A stretch of DNA of 64,000 nucleotides from Clostridium sp. AM33-3 (GTDB lineage: Bacteria; Bacillota; Clostridia; Lachnospirales; Lachnospiraceae). The position numbers and the translations under genes are program-made. Below, piece after piece: positions 53,334 to 61,622 of this stretch (its first letter is position 1; each line of letters starts with the position of its first letter). A model generated the notes under the pieces. That model ran no database searches. It was not told the DNA's origin and saw nothing but the letters and a program-made list of their open reading frames with translations. The stretch spans positions 7,009-71,008 of the forward strand of contig NZ_QUIV01000015.1 of assembly GCF_003480315.1 (NCBI RefSeq). Reading direction: 5' to 3'.

Positions 53334-54173
53334 ATGAAGTTATGTTATCAGGTTGCCACACCGGATGTTGCGATCGCAGATTCGGTTACGGCATATCAGG
53401 GACCTCTGGAGAAAAGCTTTTCAGATCTCGCAAAGCTTGGTTATCAGGGAGTGGAGCTGATGACGTTAAATCCGTCAGAGCTTGACTGGGAGTTTGTAAA
53501 ATGTGAGGCAGAAAAAAACGGCTTGAAGGTGGTTCTGGTCTGCACCGGTGAAATCTTCGGTCAGCTGGGGCTCAGCTACACAAACCCGGATCCGGAGAAC
53601 CGGAAAGAGGCAATTCGCAGAAGTAAGGAGATCATTGACTTTGCTGCTTATCTGGGAGCCAATATCAACATCGGCCGTGTCCGCGGGCAGTACTGCAAGG
53701 AACTGACCAGAGAGCAGACGGAGGAGCTGGCGATCGCGGCATTCCGCGAGCTGGCTGACTATGCAGCACCGAAAAACGTGCAGATCGCACTGGAAACAGT
53801 TACCATCATGCAGACGAATTTCATCAATACCTGCGCGGAGGGCGCCGATATGGTAGACCAGGTAGACCGGCCGAATTTTCGCCTGATGCTGGATGTGTTC
53901 CACTTAAATCTGGAAGAAAAGGATCTGTTTGAGGCTATCCGTCGGTACAGCTCCTATAACATCCATGTCCATCTGGCTGACAATAACCGCCGCTATCCAG
54001 GCCAGTGCGGACTGGATTTTGAAAAAATCATTTCTACCTTCAGAGAATGCGGATATGATGGTGCATTTACCACGGAAATATTCCAGCTGCCAAGCATGGA
54101 AGGCGCGGCAAAGGGTGCAGCTGAATATCTGATCCCGATCATGAAGAAGGTTTACGGACAGGAGGAAGCATGA
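53334..54173 (+). CDS. Sugar phosphate isomerase/epimerase (AP-endonuclease-2 TIM barrel) A
   Basis: A 279-residue TIM barrel of the hydroxypyruvate isomerase/tagatose epimerase type. The divalent metal set Glu-Asp-His-Glu is visible in IALETVT, LMLDVFHLN, IHVHLADNN and FTTEIF. It is first in a sigma-54-driven operon that runs to 59572. Its stop overlaps the next start (ATGA). Substrate unknown; hydroxypyruvate/tartronate semialdehyde or a ketose acid are options. Confidence 0.85.
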   Translation: MKLCYQVATPDVAIADSVTAYQGPLEKSFSDLAKLGYQGVELMTLNPSELDWEFVKCEAEKNGLKVVLVCTGEIFGQLGLSYTNPDPENRKEAIRRSKEIIDFAAYLGANINIGRVRGQYCKELTREQTEELAIAAFRELADYAAPKNVQIALETVTIMQTNFINTCAEGADMVDQVDRPNFRLMLDVFHLNLEEKDLFEAIRRYSSYNIHVHLADNNRRYPGQCGLDFEKIISTFRECGYDGAFTTEIFQLPSMEGAAKGAAEYLIPIMKKVYGQEEA

Positions 54174-54829
54174 AAAGTATCGCACTGATCCATACCGTAA
54201 AGACGGTAGCGAATTCCTTTGAACAGCAGCTGAAGGATTATGTGGGGGAACCGGTCAAGATCCATAATCTCTGGGACGATTTCCTGGCGAATAATCCGAA
54301 TGAGATCGGGGAGTTTACCATAGAAAACCGCTGCCGACTGTATAACGATATCAAGTCTGCAGAGATGACGGGAGCCGATATGATCGTGGTGACCTGTTCG
54401 ACCCTGACTCCGGTTGTAAACATGATCCGTCCGTTTGTGAAGGTTCCGCTGATTGCCATCGACGATGCAATGGGAAGAAAAGCGGTTACCTACGGGGATA
54501 AGATCCTGGTTCTTGCGACAGCAGGCAGTACCGAAGGACCGATGCGGGAAAAGTTAAACGCAGAGGCAGCAAAATTAAATAAGACCATCCAGATTGATTT
54601 CAAAGCCAACGCAGAAGCGTTCCAGGCGATGAAAGCAGTGCAGATGGACCGCCACGATGCGATCCTTCTGGATATGGCAAAAGATATTTCCGGATATGAC
54701 TGTGTGGTGCTGGCTCAGGCATCCATGGCACATCTGGATCAGAAAATAGAAGAAATCTGTAAGATCCCTGTTCTGTCAAGTCCCGGACTTTGCATGGAGC
54801 AGGTGAAGGAAACATTAAAAACGATATAA
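54170..54829 (+). CDS. Aspartate/glutamate racemase family protein lacking the second Cys
   Basis: 219 residues with the Asp/Glu racemase double Rossmann-like fold. The first catalytic Cys is present in VVTCSTLTP, but the second-domain position reads VVLAQASMAH where active two-base racemases have Cys. A one-Cys enzyme could act as an isomerase, decarboxylase or epimerase instead of a racemase, as in other members of this superfamily. Overlap with the previous gene suggests a shared pathway. Confidence 0.8.
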   Translation: MKSIALIHTVKTVANSFEQQLKDYVGEPVKIHNLWDDFLANNPNEIGEFTIENRCRLYNDIKSAEMTGADMIVVTCSTLTPVVNMIRPFVKVPLIAIDDAMGRKAVTYGDKILVLATAGSTEGPMREKLNAEAAKLNKTIQIDFKANAEAFQAMKAVQMDRHDAILLDMAKDISGYDCVVLAQASMAHLDQKIEEICKIPVLSSPGLCMEQVKETLKTI

Positions 54830-54852
54830 AAATAGAAAAGGAGACTACTGAC

Positions 54853-55680
54853 ATGACCAACGAAAAGAAACAGGAGTTGGATGCTCTTTGCCTGAAATTC
54901 AGACGTACCCTGATAGAAATCTTACATGAGAGACAGACCGGACATCCGGGCGGATCTCTTTCTGTATGCGAGATCCTTACAAACCTTTATTTTAACGACG
55001 CAAATATCTCTCCGGAGAATATCAATGACAGAAGCCGCGATAAGATCGTGCTCTGTAAAGGACATGCTGCTCCGATGCTTTATCTGGAGCTGGCAGAAAA
55101 AGGCTTTTTCCCAATGGAAGAGATGCACAGCCTCCGTCAGATCAACAGCCGTCTGCAGGGACATCCGTGTTCCAAGGAAACTCCCGGAGTTGAGGCATCT
55201 ACCGGTCCTCTTGGAGCCGGTTATCCGTTCGCGTTAGGTCTGGCACTTTCCGATATGCATGATGGTGTAGACGCTTACACCTATGCGATCCTTGGAGATG
55301 GTGAGATCAACGAGGGCGTGGTATGGGAGACCTGCATGAACGCCTCCAAGTTTAAAGCAGACCGCCTGATCTCTATTCTGGACTGGAATGGTGTACAGCT
55401 GGATGGAACTACCGAGCAGATCATGCCGATGGGTGACATCGAACTGAAATTTAAGGCATTTGGCTATAATACCATTGTCTGTGACGGACATAATGTGGCA
55501 GCCCTCAGCGCAGCGATCGAGACCGCAAAATCGGTTAAGGGTGTTCCGAGCATCATTCTGGCAAAGACTGTGAAGGGCAAGGGCATTTCCTTTATGGAGG
55601 GCAAGAACACCTGGCATGGTGCTCCGGTTAAGGATGCCGATTATGAAGCAGCAATGAAAGAACTGGGAGGTGTACAGTAA
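54853..55680 (+). CDS. Transketolase N-terminal (TPP-binding) subunit
   Basis: A 275-residue split transketolase N-half with GHPGGSLSVCEIL, KGHAAPMLY, and the TPP/metal motif GDGEINEGVVWE. AAAAGGAG sets ATG 54853; the frame opens upstream inside the previous gene. It needs the 55680 product as the other half. In this island it would move two-carbon units from a ketose or from hydroxypyruvate to an aldose. Confidence 0.92.
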   Translation: MTNEKKQELDALCLKFRRTLIEILHERQTGHPGGSLSVCEILTNLYFNDANISPENINDRSRDKIVLCKGHAAPMLYLELAEKGFFPMEEMHSLRQINSRLQGHPCSKETPGVEASTGPLGAGYPFALGLALSDMHDGVDAYTYAILGDGEINEGVVWETCMNASKFKADRLISILDWNGVQLDGTTEQIMPMGDIELKFKAFGYNTIVCDGHNVAALSAAIETAKSVKGVPSIILAKTVKGKGISFMEGKNTWHGAPVKDADYEAAMKELGGVQ

Positions 55681-56615
55681 TGGCAAAGGCAATTCGTGAT
55701 GTATATGGAGAGACACTGAAAAAATACGGCGCGATGAATGAGAATATCGTAGTTCTGGATGCAGATGTATCCGGCTCCACAAAATCGGCCATGTTCGGAA
55801 AGGAGTATCCGGACCGTTTCTATAACTGCGGAATCAGTGAGTATGCAATGATGGGCATGGCAGCAGGCATGGCCAAAAATGGCAAGATCCCGTTTGTCAA
55901 TACCTTTGCGGTATTTTTAACCACACTGGGATCCCTGGCAGCAAGAACCTTTATGTCCTACTCCGGACTGCCGATCAAGATGATGGGTGGTTACGGCGGC
56001 TTATCCGATGCCTTTGACGGCGCGACCCATCATGCTCTGGAGGACATTGCCATGATGCGTACGCTTCCGGGGGTAAATGTTATGGTAGCTTCCGATGCGC
56101 AGATTACCGACTGGATGGTCAAAACCGCGATTGAAGTCAATGAGCCGATGTACATCCGTCTTTCGAGAGATGCGGCTCCGGACTGCCATCCGGAGAATGC
56201 GAAGTTTGAAATGGGCAAGGGCATGGTTGTAAGAGAAGGCAGCGATGTTACCATCATCGCATGCGGCCTGATGGTGAGCACCGCGATCACTGCCGCTGAG
56301 ATGCTGGAGAAAGAGGGCATCAGCGTAAGAGTGGTTGATATGTACTGCATCAAACCGATTGACGCAGAGCTGATTGAGAAATGCGCGAAAGAAACCGGCG
56401 CGATTGTAACAGCGGAGGAGCACAGCGTGATCGGCGGTCTTGGCGGAGCAGTCAGCGAGGTTCTGGCAAAATCCGGATGCCTGGTACCGGTCGAGATGGT
56501 CGGCATGCAGGATCGTCACGGTGAATCCGGTCCTTACAGTGAACTGTTAAAGAAATACGGCCTGGATGCGGAAGCAGTTGCGGCAGCGGCAAAAAAGGCA
56601 GCTGCAAGAAAGTAA
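55680..56615 (+). CDS. Transketolase C-terminal subunit
   Basis: A 311-residue C-half with the pyrimidine domain (EYAMMGMAAGMAKNGKIPFVNTFAVFL) whose catalytic Glu is in the first motif, TFMSYSGLPIKMMGGYGG, and the C-terminal domain EEHSVIGGLGGAVSE. The ATG shares its A with the TAA stop of the N-half (TAATG), so the two are made in equal amounts. Confidence 0.93.
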   Translation: MAKAIRDVYGETLKKYGAMNENIVVLDADVSGSTKSAMFGKEYPDRFYNCGISEYAMMGMAAGMAKNGKIPFVNTFAVFLTTLGSLAARTFMSYSGLPIKMMGGYGGLSDAFDGATHHALEDIAMMRTLPGVNVMVASDAQITDWMVKTAIEVNEPMYIRLSRDAAPDCHPENAKFEMGKGMVVREGSDVTIIACGLMVSTAITAAEMLEKEGISVRVVDMYCIKPIDAELIEKCAKETGAIVTAEEHSVIGGLGGAVSEVLAKSGCLVPVEMVGMQDRHGESGPYSELLKKYGLDAEAVAAAAKKAAARK

Positions 56616-56623
56616 GACCAGTC

Positions 56624-56678
56624 ACTGCTGCCTGCGGCATGTTTGGTGTAATCACGCCGGATTGTGCCGGGCAGCAGT
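56624..56678 (+). promoter_or_regulatory. Intercistronic hairpin between transketolase and isomerase B genes
   Basis: ACTGCTGCC (56624-56632) pairs with GGCAGCAGT (56670-56678), with inner GCGGCA/TGCCG pairing. No U-tract follows, so it is not a clear terminator. It may be an RNA processing or stability element that sets different levels for the two halves of the operon. Confidence 0.5.
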
Positions 56679-56713
56679 AAATATCAGTTTTGCAGGAAGG
56701 AAAGGAAAATCGT

Positions 56714-57625
56714 ATGGAAAAGTCCATGAAACGCTATATGAAAGTCGGCACGATCCTTCATGTATCCTATAAAGAAGTGGGTTCCGGAGAGGGACCGATC
56801 CTGGAGTGTTTAAAAAAGATCACAACGGATCCGTATTTTGAGGCTGTGGAAGTTGCACATATGAAAGATGCACAGGTGAGAAAGAAAGCTGCTGAGATGA
56901 TCTCCTGTGCTCATATGGTCACTGCCTATGGTGGACAGGGCCTGATGCTTGGGGCCGGGTTAAACATCAACGATCTCAATGAGGAAGGCCGTCAGAAAGC
57001 CATCGCAGCCCTGAAAATGGGAATAGATGAAGCCTATGAGATCGGCGCACAGGATTTTTCATTTCTGGCAGGCCGCTACGAGGCAGAGACAATGGAAGAA
57101 TCCTTCCAGGCACTTCTTGCTTCCACCAGAGAGCTTTGTGAGTATGCGAAAGCAAAGGGAAACATGCCGGTTCTCTGCGAGGTGTTTGATTATGATATCG
57201 CAAAGAAATCTCTGATCGGTCCGGTTGACCGGGTGAAACGCTACGCAGAGACGATCTGTGCGGAGTATGACAATTTTGGCCTGATGGTGGATCTGAGCCA
57301 TATTCCAATGATCCATGAAACCATTGAGGAAAATCTGCTTCCGGTCCGCAGATTTATCCGCCATGCCCACATGGGCAATACGGTGATCAGAAGTCCGCAG
57401 TTCCCGGCTTATGGGGATGAGCATCCGAGGTTTGGTTTCCCAAACAGTGAAAATGATGTAAAAGAACTGGCCGATTATCTGAGGCTTCTGATGGAGATCG
57501 GATTCATCAGTGAAAAGAATCGTCCGATCGTAAGCTTTGAGGTAAAACCCTTTGAAGAAGAGGATCCCGATATCTGCCTGGCAAATGCAAAACGAACACT
57601 TGACCTGGCGTGGGAACTTGTATAA
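56714..57625 (+). CDS. Sugar phosphate isomerase/epimerase TIM barrel B
   Basis: 303 residues. Metal ligand motifs are VLCEVFDYD (Glu), LMVDLSHIP (Asp-His), RHAHMGN (His) and VSFEVKP (Glu). It is a clear paralogue of the next gene but not closely similar to isomerase A. AAAGGA with 8-base spacing sets ATG 56714. Confidence 0.85.
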   Translation: MEKSMKRYMKVGTILHVSYKEVGSGEGPILECLKKITTDPYFEAVEVAHMKDAQVRKKAAEMISCAHMVTAYGGQGLMLGAGLNINDLNEEGRQKAIAALKMGIDEAYEIGAQDFSFLAGRYEAETMEESFQALLASTRELCEYAKAKGNMPVLCEVFDYDIAKKSLIGPVDRVKRYAETICAEYDNFGLMVDLSHIPMIHETIEENLLPVRRFIRHAHMGNTVIRSPQFPAYGDEHPRFGFPNSENDVKELADYLRLLMEIGFISEKNRPIVSFEVKPFEEEDPDICLANAKRTLDLAWELV

Positions 57626-57674
57626 AGTTAGAATTGCATAACAATAAAATGAATCAGAGCAGGAGGAAAAGAAC

Positions 57675-58571
57675 ATGAGAGAGTCTATTCATAAATATTT
57701 TCAGGTAGGTACCATCCGCTGGATGTCCTTTCCGAACAGAAGTGTAGTAGATCAGGTAAAGCGGATTGCAGTAGATGATTACTTTGATGCGATCGAGGTG
57801 ACCAAATGTGCCGATGACGCAGAGCGCGAAGAGGTGAAAAAAATCCTGGAGCAGTCTCATTTAAAGGTCTGCTATGGCGCACAGCCGAGACTTCTCGGAC
57901 CGAAGCTGAATCCAAACGACATCGATGAGGAGGGCAGAAAAAAAGCTGAGGCTACCCTGATCGAGGCAGTGGATGAGGCAGAATACCTTGGCGCAAAGGG
58001 AATCGCATTCCTGGCAGGAAAATGGGAAGAGGAAACCAAGGATCAGGCTTACGCACAGCTGTTAAAAACTACCCGCAATGTCTGTGATTACGCAGCGAAG
58101 AAGGGCATGAACGTAGAGCTGGAGGTCTTTGATTTCGATATGGACAAGGCAGCCCTGATCGGACCGGCTCCTTATGCGGCACAGTTCGCGGCAGACATGA
58201 GAATGACCCATAACAATTTCGGATTATTGGTAGATCTGTCTCATTTCCCGACTACCTATGAGACCTCAAAATTTGTGATCCGGACCTTAAGACCTTACAT
58301 CACTCACCTTCATTTCGGAAACGCAGTCGTAGAAGAGGGCTGCCCGATGTATGGTGACAAGCATCCGCGTCTGGGTTATCCGAACAGCGCCAACGATGTG
58401 GAGCAGCTGACCGATTATCTGCAGGTACTTAAGGAAGAGGGCTTCTTCAACGCGAAGGATCCGATGGTACTGTCCATGGAGGTTACCCTGGCTCCGGGTG
58501 AGGACGATGAAATCATTCTGGCCAATACCAAACGCTGCTTAAACCGCGCATGGGCACTGGTAGAAGACTAA
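57675..58571 (+). CDS. Sugar phosphate isomerase/epimerase TIM barrel C
   Basis: 298 residues, with the same plan as isomerase B (NINDLNEEGR there, NPNDIDEEGR here; VDLSHIP and VDLSHFP; HPRFGFPNS and HPRLGYPNS). The Glu-Asp-His-Glu metal set is kept (LEVFDFD, VDLSHF, HLHFGN, SMEVT). The two may form a heteromer or act on successive epimers. GGAGGAAAAGAAC precedes ATG 57675. Confidence 0.85.
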   Translation: MRESIHKYFQVGTIRWMSFPNRSVVDQVKRIAVDDYFDAIEVTKCADDAEREEVKKILEQSHLKVCYGAQPRLLGPKLNPNDIDEEGRKKAEATLIEAVDEAEYLGAKGIAFLAGKWEEETKDQAYAQLLKTTRNVCDYAAKKGMNVELEVFDFDMDKAALIGPAPYAAQFAADMRMTHNNFGLLVDLSHFPTTYETSKFVIRTLRPYITHLHFGNAVVEEGCPMYGDKHPRLGYPNSANDVEQLTDYLQVLKEEGFFNAKDPMVLSMEVTLAPGEDDEIILANTKRCLNRAWALVED

Positions 58572-58606
58572 GAAATACCGAAAAACGAGAAAAGGAGAAC
58601 GGAATC

Positions 58607-59572
58607 ATGAAGATTGTAGTATTAGATGGCTATACCGAAAATCCTGGTGACATCAGCTGGGGGCCGATTGAAGCTCTTGGCGAAGTTACCGTATATGACA
58701 GAACTGCTTACGAGGAGTCCCCGCTGATCGCGGAGCGCATCGGTGACGCAGATGTGATCGTGATCAACAAGACACCGATCAGTAAAGAAACCATGGACAA
58801 GTGCCCGAACTTAAAGGCGATTGCAGTTCTGGCTACCGGCTACAATGTAGTAGATTATGAGTACGCAAAGGCAAAGGGCATTCCGGTTATGAATGTTCCG
58901 GTATATGGAACGGATAATGTCAGCCAGTTTGCTGTCAGCCTTTTGCTTGAGGTATGCTCCCATATCGGACATCACAGCGATTCTGTATATGCCGGTGAGT
59001 GGGCAGAGAATGCAGACTGGTGCTACTGGCATTATCCGATGATCGAGGTATCCGGAAAGACCGCAGGCATCATCGGACTTGGCCGTATCGGTGTGAATAC
59101 CGCAAAAATCTTAAAGGCCATGAACGTGAATGTGATCGCTTATGACGCATTCCAGAGCGAGGCAGGAAAAGCGGTTGCGGAGTATGTGGAATTGGATGAG
59201 CTGCTTGCAAAGTCTGACTTTATCTTCCTGCATTGCCCGCTGTTCCCGTCTACCCAGGGAATTATCGGAAAAGAGAATATCGCGAAGATGAAGGATGGAG
59301 TCATCATCATCAATAACAGCCGCGGACCGCTGATCGTTGAGCAGGATCTTTATGACGCATTAGAGAGTGGAAAAGTGGCAGCCGCAGCTGTGGATGTTGT
59401 TTCCACGGAGCCGATCAAAAAAGACAACGTTCTGTTAAAGGCGAAAAACTGCATCATCACCCCTCATATTTCCTGGGCAACCAAGGAGGCACGTGAACGC
59501 ATCATGAACACCACTGCAGAGAATATCAAGTCCGTGATCGACGGTGCTCCGCAGAATGTAGTGAATAAGTAA
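58607..59572 (+). CDS. D-2-hydroxyacid dehydrogenase (glycerate/hydroxypyruvate reductase-like)
   Basis: A 321-residue NAD-dependent dehydrogenase. The dinucleotide fold is IIGLGRIGVNTAKIL; catalytic Arg is in NNSRGPLI, Glu in STEPI and His in ITPHISWAT. It resembles HprA-type glycerate dehydrogenases, which would fit hydroxypyruvate as a node in this pathway. AAGGAGA sets ATG 58607; the longer frame from 58550 overlaps the previous gene. Last gene of the operon. Confidence 0.88.
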   Translation: MKIVVLDGYTENPGDISWGPIEALGEVTVYDRTAYEESPLIAERIGDADVIVINKTPISKETMDKCPNLKAIAVLATGYNVVDYEYAKAKGIPVMNVPVYGTDNVSQFAVSLLLEVCSHIGHHSDSVYAGEWAENADWCYWHYPMIEVSGKTAGIIGLGRIGVNTAKILKAMNVNVIAYDAFQSEAGKAVAEYVELDELLAKSDFIFLHCPLFPSTQGIIGKENIAKMKDGVIIINNSRGPLIVEQDLYDALESGKVAAAAVDVVSTEPIKKDNVLLKAKNCIITPHISWATKEARERIMNTTAENIKSVIDGAPQNVVNK

Positions 59573-59610
59573 CAGAAAAACAAGACGATTTTCATAATTT
59601 TTCTGCAAAA

Positions 59611-59649
59611 TTGAATGGGCTATGGTATACTTTACCATAGCCCATTCAA
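59611..59649. repeat. Perfect 17-bp inverted repeat overlapping the activator 2 promoter
   Basis: TTGAATGGGCTATGGTA (59611-59627) and its exact complement (59633-59649) surround 5 bases. An extended -10, TGG then TATACT (59626-59631), lies at its centre. Purine-rich DNA follows with no U-tract, so it suits an operator or leader hairpin better than a terminator. Confidence 0.75.
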
Positions 59650-59698
59650 GGAAAAGGGGCAGATGAAACTGTCTTGGAAAAAGGAGAAAATCTCTGAT

Positions 59699-61618
59699 AT
59701 GGTAAAGATAAGGGTTTTTATACCGCATCTGGAGCTGAAAGAAATCTTTGAAGATGTGGTGAAGAAACTGCCGCAGTACGAAACAATTCAGATAGAACAG
59801 CAGTATGTATTCGGAACACCGGATGATCTGGCCAAATATGGCGATGCAGATGTGCTGGTCGCGCGGGGTATGACGTATGAGGTGCTGAAGAATCTGTTTC
59901 CGGACAAGCATGTGATCGAAGTGCATGTAAGCAGCTTTGATATTTTTGACGCGCTGGTAGAGTGCAGAAAACAAAATGTCGGAAAAATCGCACTCTGCCT
60001 GCATAACCGGAAATTCAAATCCATGGAGGAGCTGGAGGAGCTTTGCGGTGCATCTATCACGATTTATGATACTCCGAATGAGGCTTCCACGGAAGCCGCA
60101 GTCCATCAGGCCATGGAGGACGGCGCGGATATTTTTGTCGGTGCGGGAACCATGTGCGGAATCTGTGACAGACTGGGATTAAAGCGTGTCCATATCCATA
60201 CGAATGAAGAAGCGGTGGAGGTAGCCATGAAGGAAGCGCTCAATGCAGCGCGGACAATCCGGCAGGAGCGTGCCAAGAGTGATATCATTGAGGCCATGCT
60301 CAATCACAGTGAGGAAGGCGTGCTCGCGATCAGCGACAGAGGACGGATTCTGGCGATCAATAATCAGGCATACCGTATTTTTCAGATTTCTACCGTCGAC
60401 TCGCTGGTTGGCAGTCCGGCAGCAGAGCTGGAGCAGGCAGATGACTGGGAAAATCTTCTGCATGAAAATCAGGCGCGTGAGCGCATTCTGAAGATCAAAG
60501 GCAAGGATTACTATGTGCAGTACAAACACCTGAGTGAAGAAGCAGCAGAGACCGGAGCTTTGGTCTTTATCCGGAATACCGATCGGATCATGGAAGAGGA
60601 ACGAAAAATCCGGAAGGGACTTGCAGAAAAAGGACTGACAGCCAAGTATTCCTTTTCAGATATTCTTGGAAAAAGCAAGGCAATTCGTGAGAATATCCAT
60701 ATGGCACAGCGTTACAGCCGGGTTAATTCCAATGTTCTGATCGTGGGAGAAACCGGTACCGGAAAAGAATTATTCGCGCACAGTATTCATCAGGCATCAA
60801 GCCGCAGTGATCAGCCGTTTGTTGCGTTAAACTGTGCCGCGCTCCCGGAAAATCTGCTGGAAAGCGAACTGTTCGGGTATGAGGCAGGCGCTTTCTCGGG
60901 CGCGGCCAAAGGCGGTAAGATCGGTCTGTTTGAGCTGGCACACCGGGGAACCATTTTTTTGGATGAGATTGGAGAAATTCCGATCACTTTGCAGGCCAAG
61001 CTTTTACGTGTGCTGCAGGAAAAGGAAATCCGCCGCATCGGCAGCACCAGTGTGCATCCGATCGATGTTCGTGTGGTTTCTGCAACCAATATAAATATAG
61101 AAGAAAAGATCCGGAGCGGACAGTTCCGTTCTGATCTGTATTATCGTTTGAACCTTCTTGATATCAGTATTCCGCCGCTCAGAGAGCGCCGGGAAGATGT
61201 TCAGGAGCTGGTTGATTTTTACCTGACCAGATTTGCGTGTGAAATGGGAAAACGGATCCCGACTGTAACACCGGAGGCTGCGCAGCTTTTGATGCAGTAT
61301 GACTGGCCGGGAAACGTGCGGGAGCTGCGCAATGTCTGTGAACGCCTGATCGTTTTGAATGACAGCGATTTTGTCAGTGCCGAGCTTTTAAGACAGTTGA
61401 AAATTTTTCGCGAGAGCAAAGCGCGGGAGCCGGTTATTCTTCCGGAGGAACAGATGGAAGATACGGTATACAGCCGCTTAAAGCCGAAGAAAAAGAAAAA
61501 GGAGCTGGCGGAGGAGCTTGGTGTCAGCCGTACGACCCTGTGGCGTATGGCAAAACGCCAGAGCGAGTTAGAGCAAAAGCAGCGGGAGCAGGAGATCAGC
61601 AAGAGAAGGAGCGAATGA
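59699..61618 (+). CDS. Sigma-54-dependent activator with PrpR-type N-terminal domain (activator 2)
   Basis: 639 residues with the same architecture and length as activator 1: PrpR_N (1 to about 195), PAS (about 205-300), AAA+ with Walker A GETGTGKELFA and Walker B GTIFLDEIGEI, and a C-terminal HTH (KKELAEELGVSRTTLWRMAK) followed by a charged tail. The sigma-54 contact loop reads GAFSGA, not GAFTGA. ATG 59699 behind AAGGAGA aligns with the activator 1 start; upstream ATGs at 59615 and 59663 exist. It is followed 4 bases later by rpoN. It probably controls the GAAAC-array promoters. Confidence 0.92.
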   Translation: MVKIRVFIPHLELKEIFEDVVKKLPQYETIQIEQQYVFGTPDDLAKYGDADVLVARGMTYEVLKNLFPDKHVIEVHVSSFDIFDALVECRKQNVGKIALCLHNRKFKSMEELEELCGASITIYDTPNEASTEAAVHQAMEDGADIFVGAGTMCGICDRLGLKRVHIHTNEEAVEVAMKEALNAARTIRQERAKSDIIEAMLNHSEEGVLAISDRGRILAINNQAYRIFQISTVDSLVGSPAAELEQADDWENLLHENQARERILKIKGKDYYVQYKHLSEEAAETGALVFIRNTDRIMEEERKIRKGLAEKGLTAKYSFSDILGKSKAIRENIHMAQRYSRVNSNVLIVGETGTGKELFAHSIHQASSRSDQPFVALNCAALPENLLESELFGYEAGAFSGAAKGGKIGLFELAHRGTIFLDEIGEIPITLQAKLLRVLQEKEIRRIGSTSVHPIDVRVVSATNINIEEKIRSGQFRSDLYYRLNLLDISIPPLRERREDVQELVDFYLTRFACEMGKRIPTVTPEAAQLLMQYDWPGNVRELRNVCERLIVLNDSDFVSAELLRQLKIFRESKAREPVILPEEQMEDTVYSRLKPKKKKKELAEELGVSRTTLWRMAKRQSELEQKQREQEISKRRSE

Positions 61619-61622
61619 TTAG

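Noticed and set aside
59611..59649. 17-bp palindrome as the terminator of the isomerase-transketolase operon
   Set aside because: No U-tract follows on either strand, and an extended -10 element lies at its centre. It is reported as an operator or leader candidate instead.
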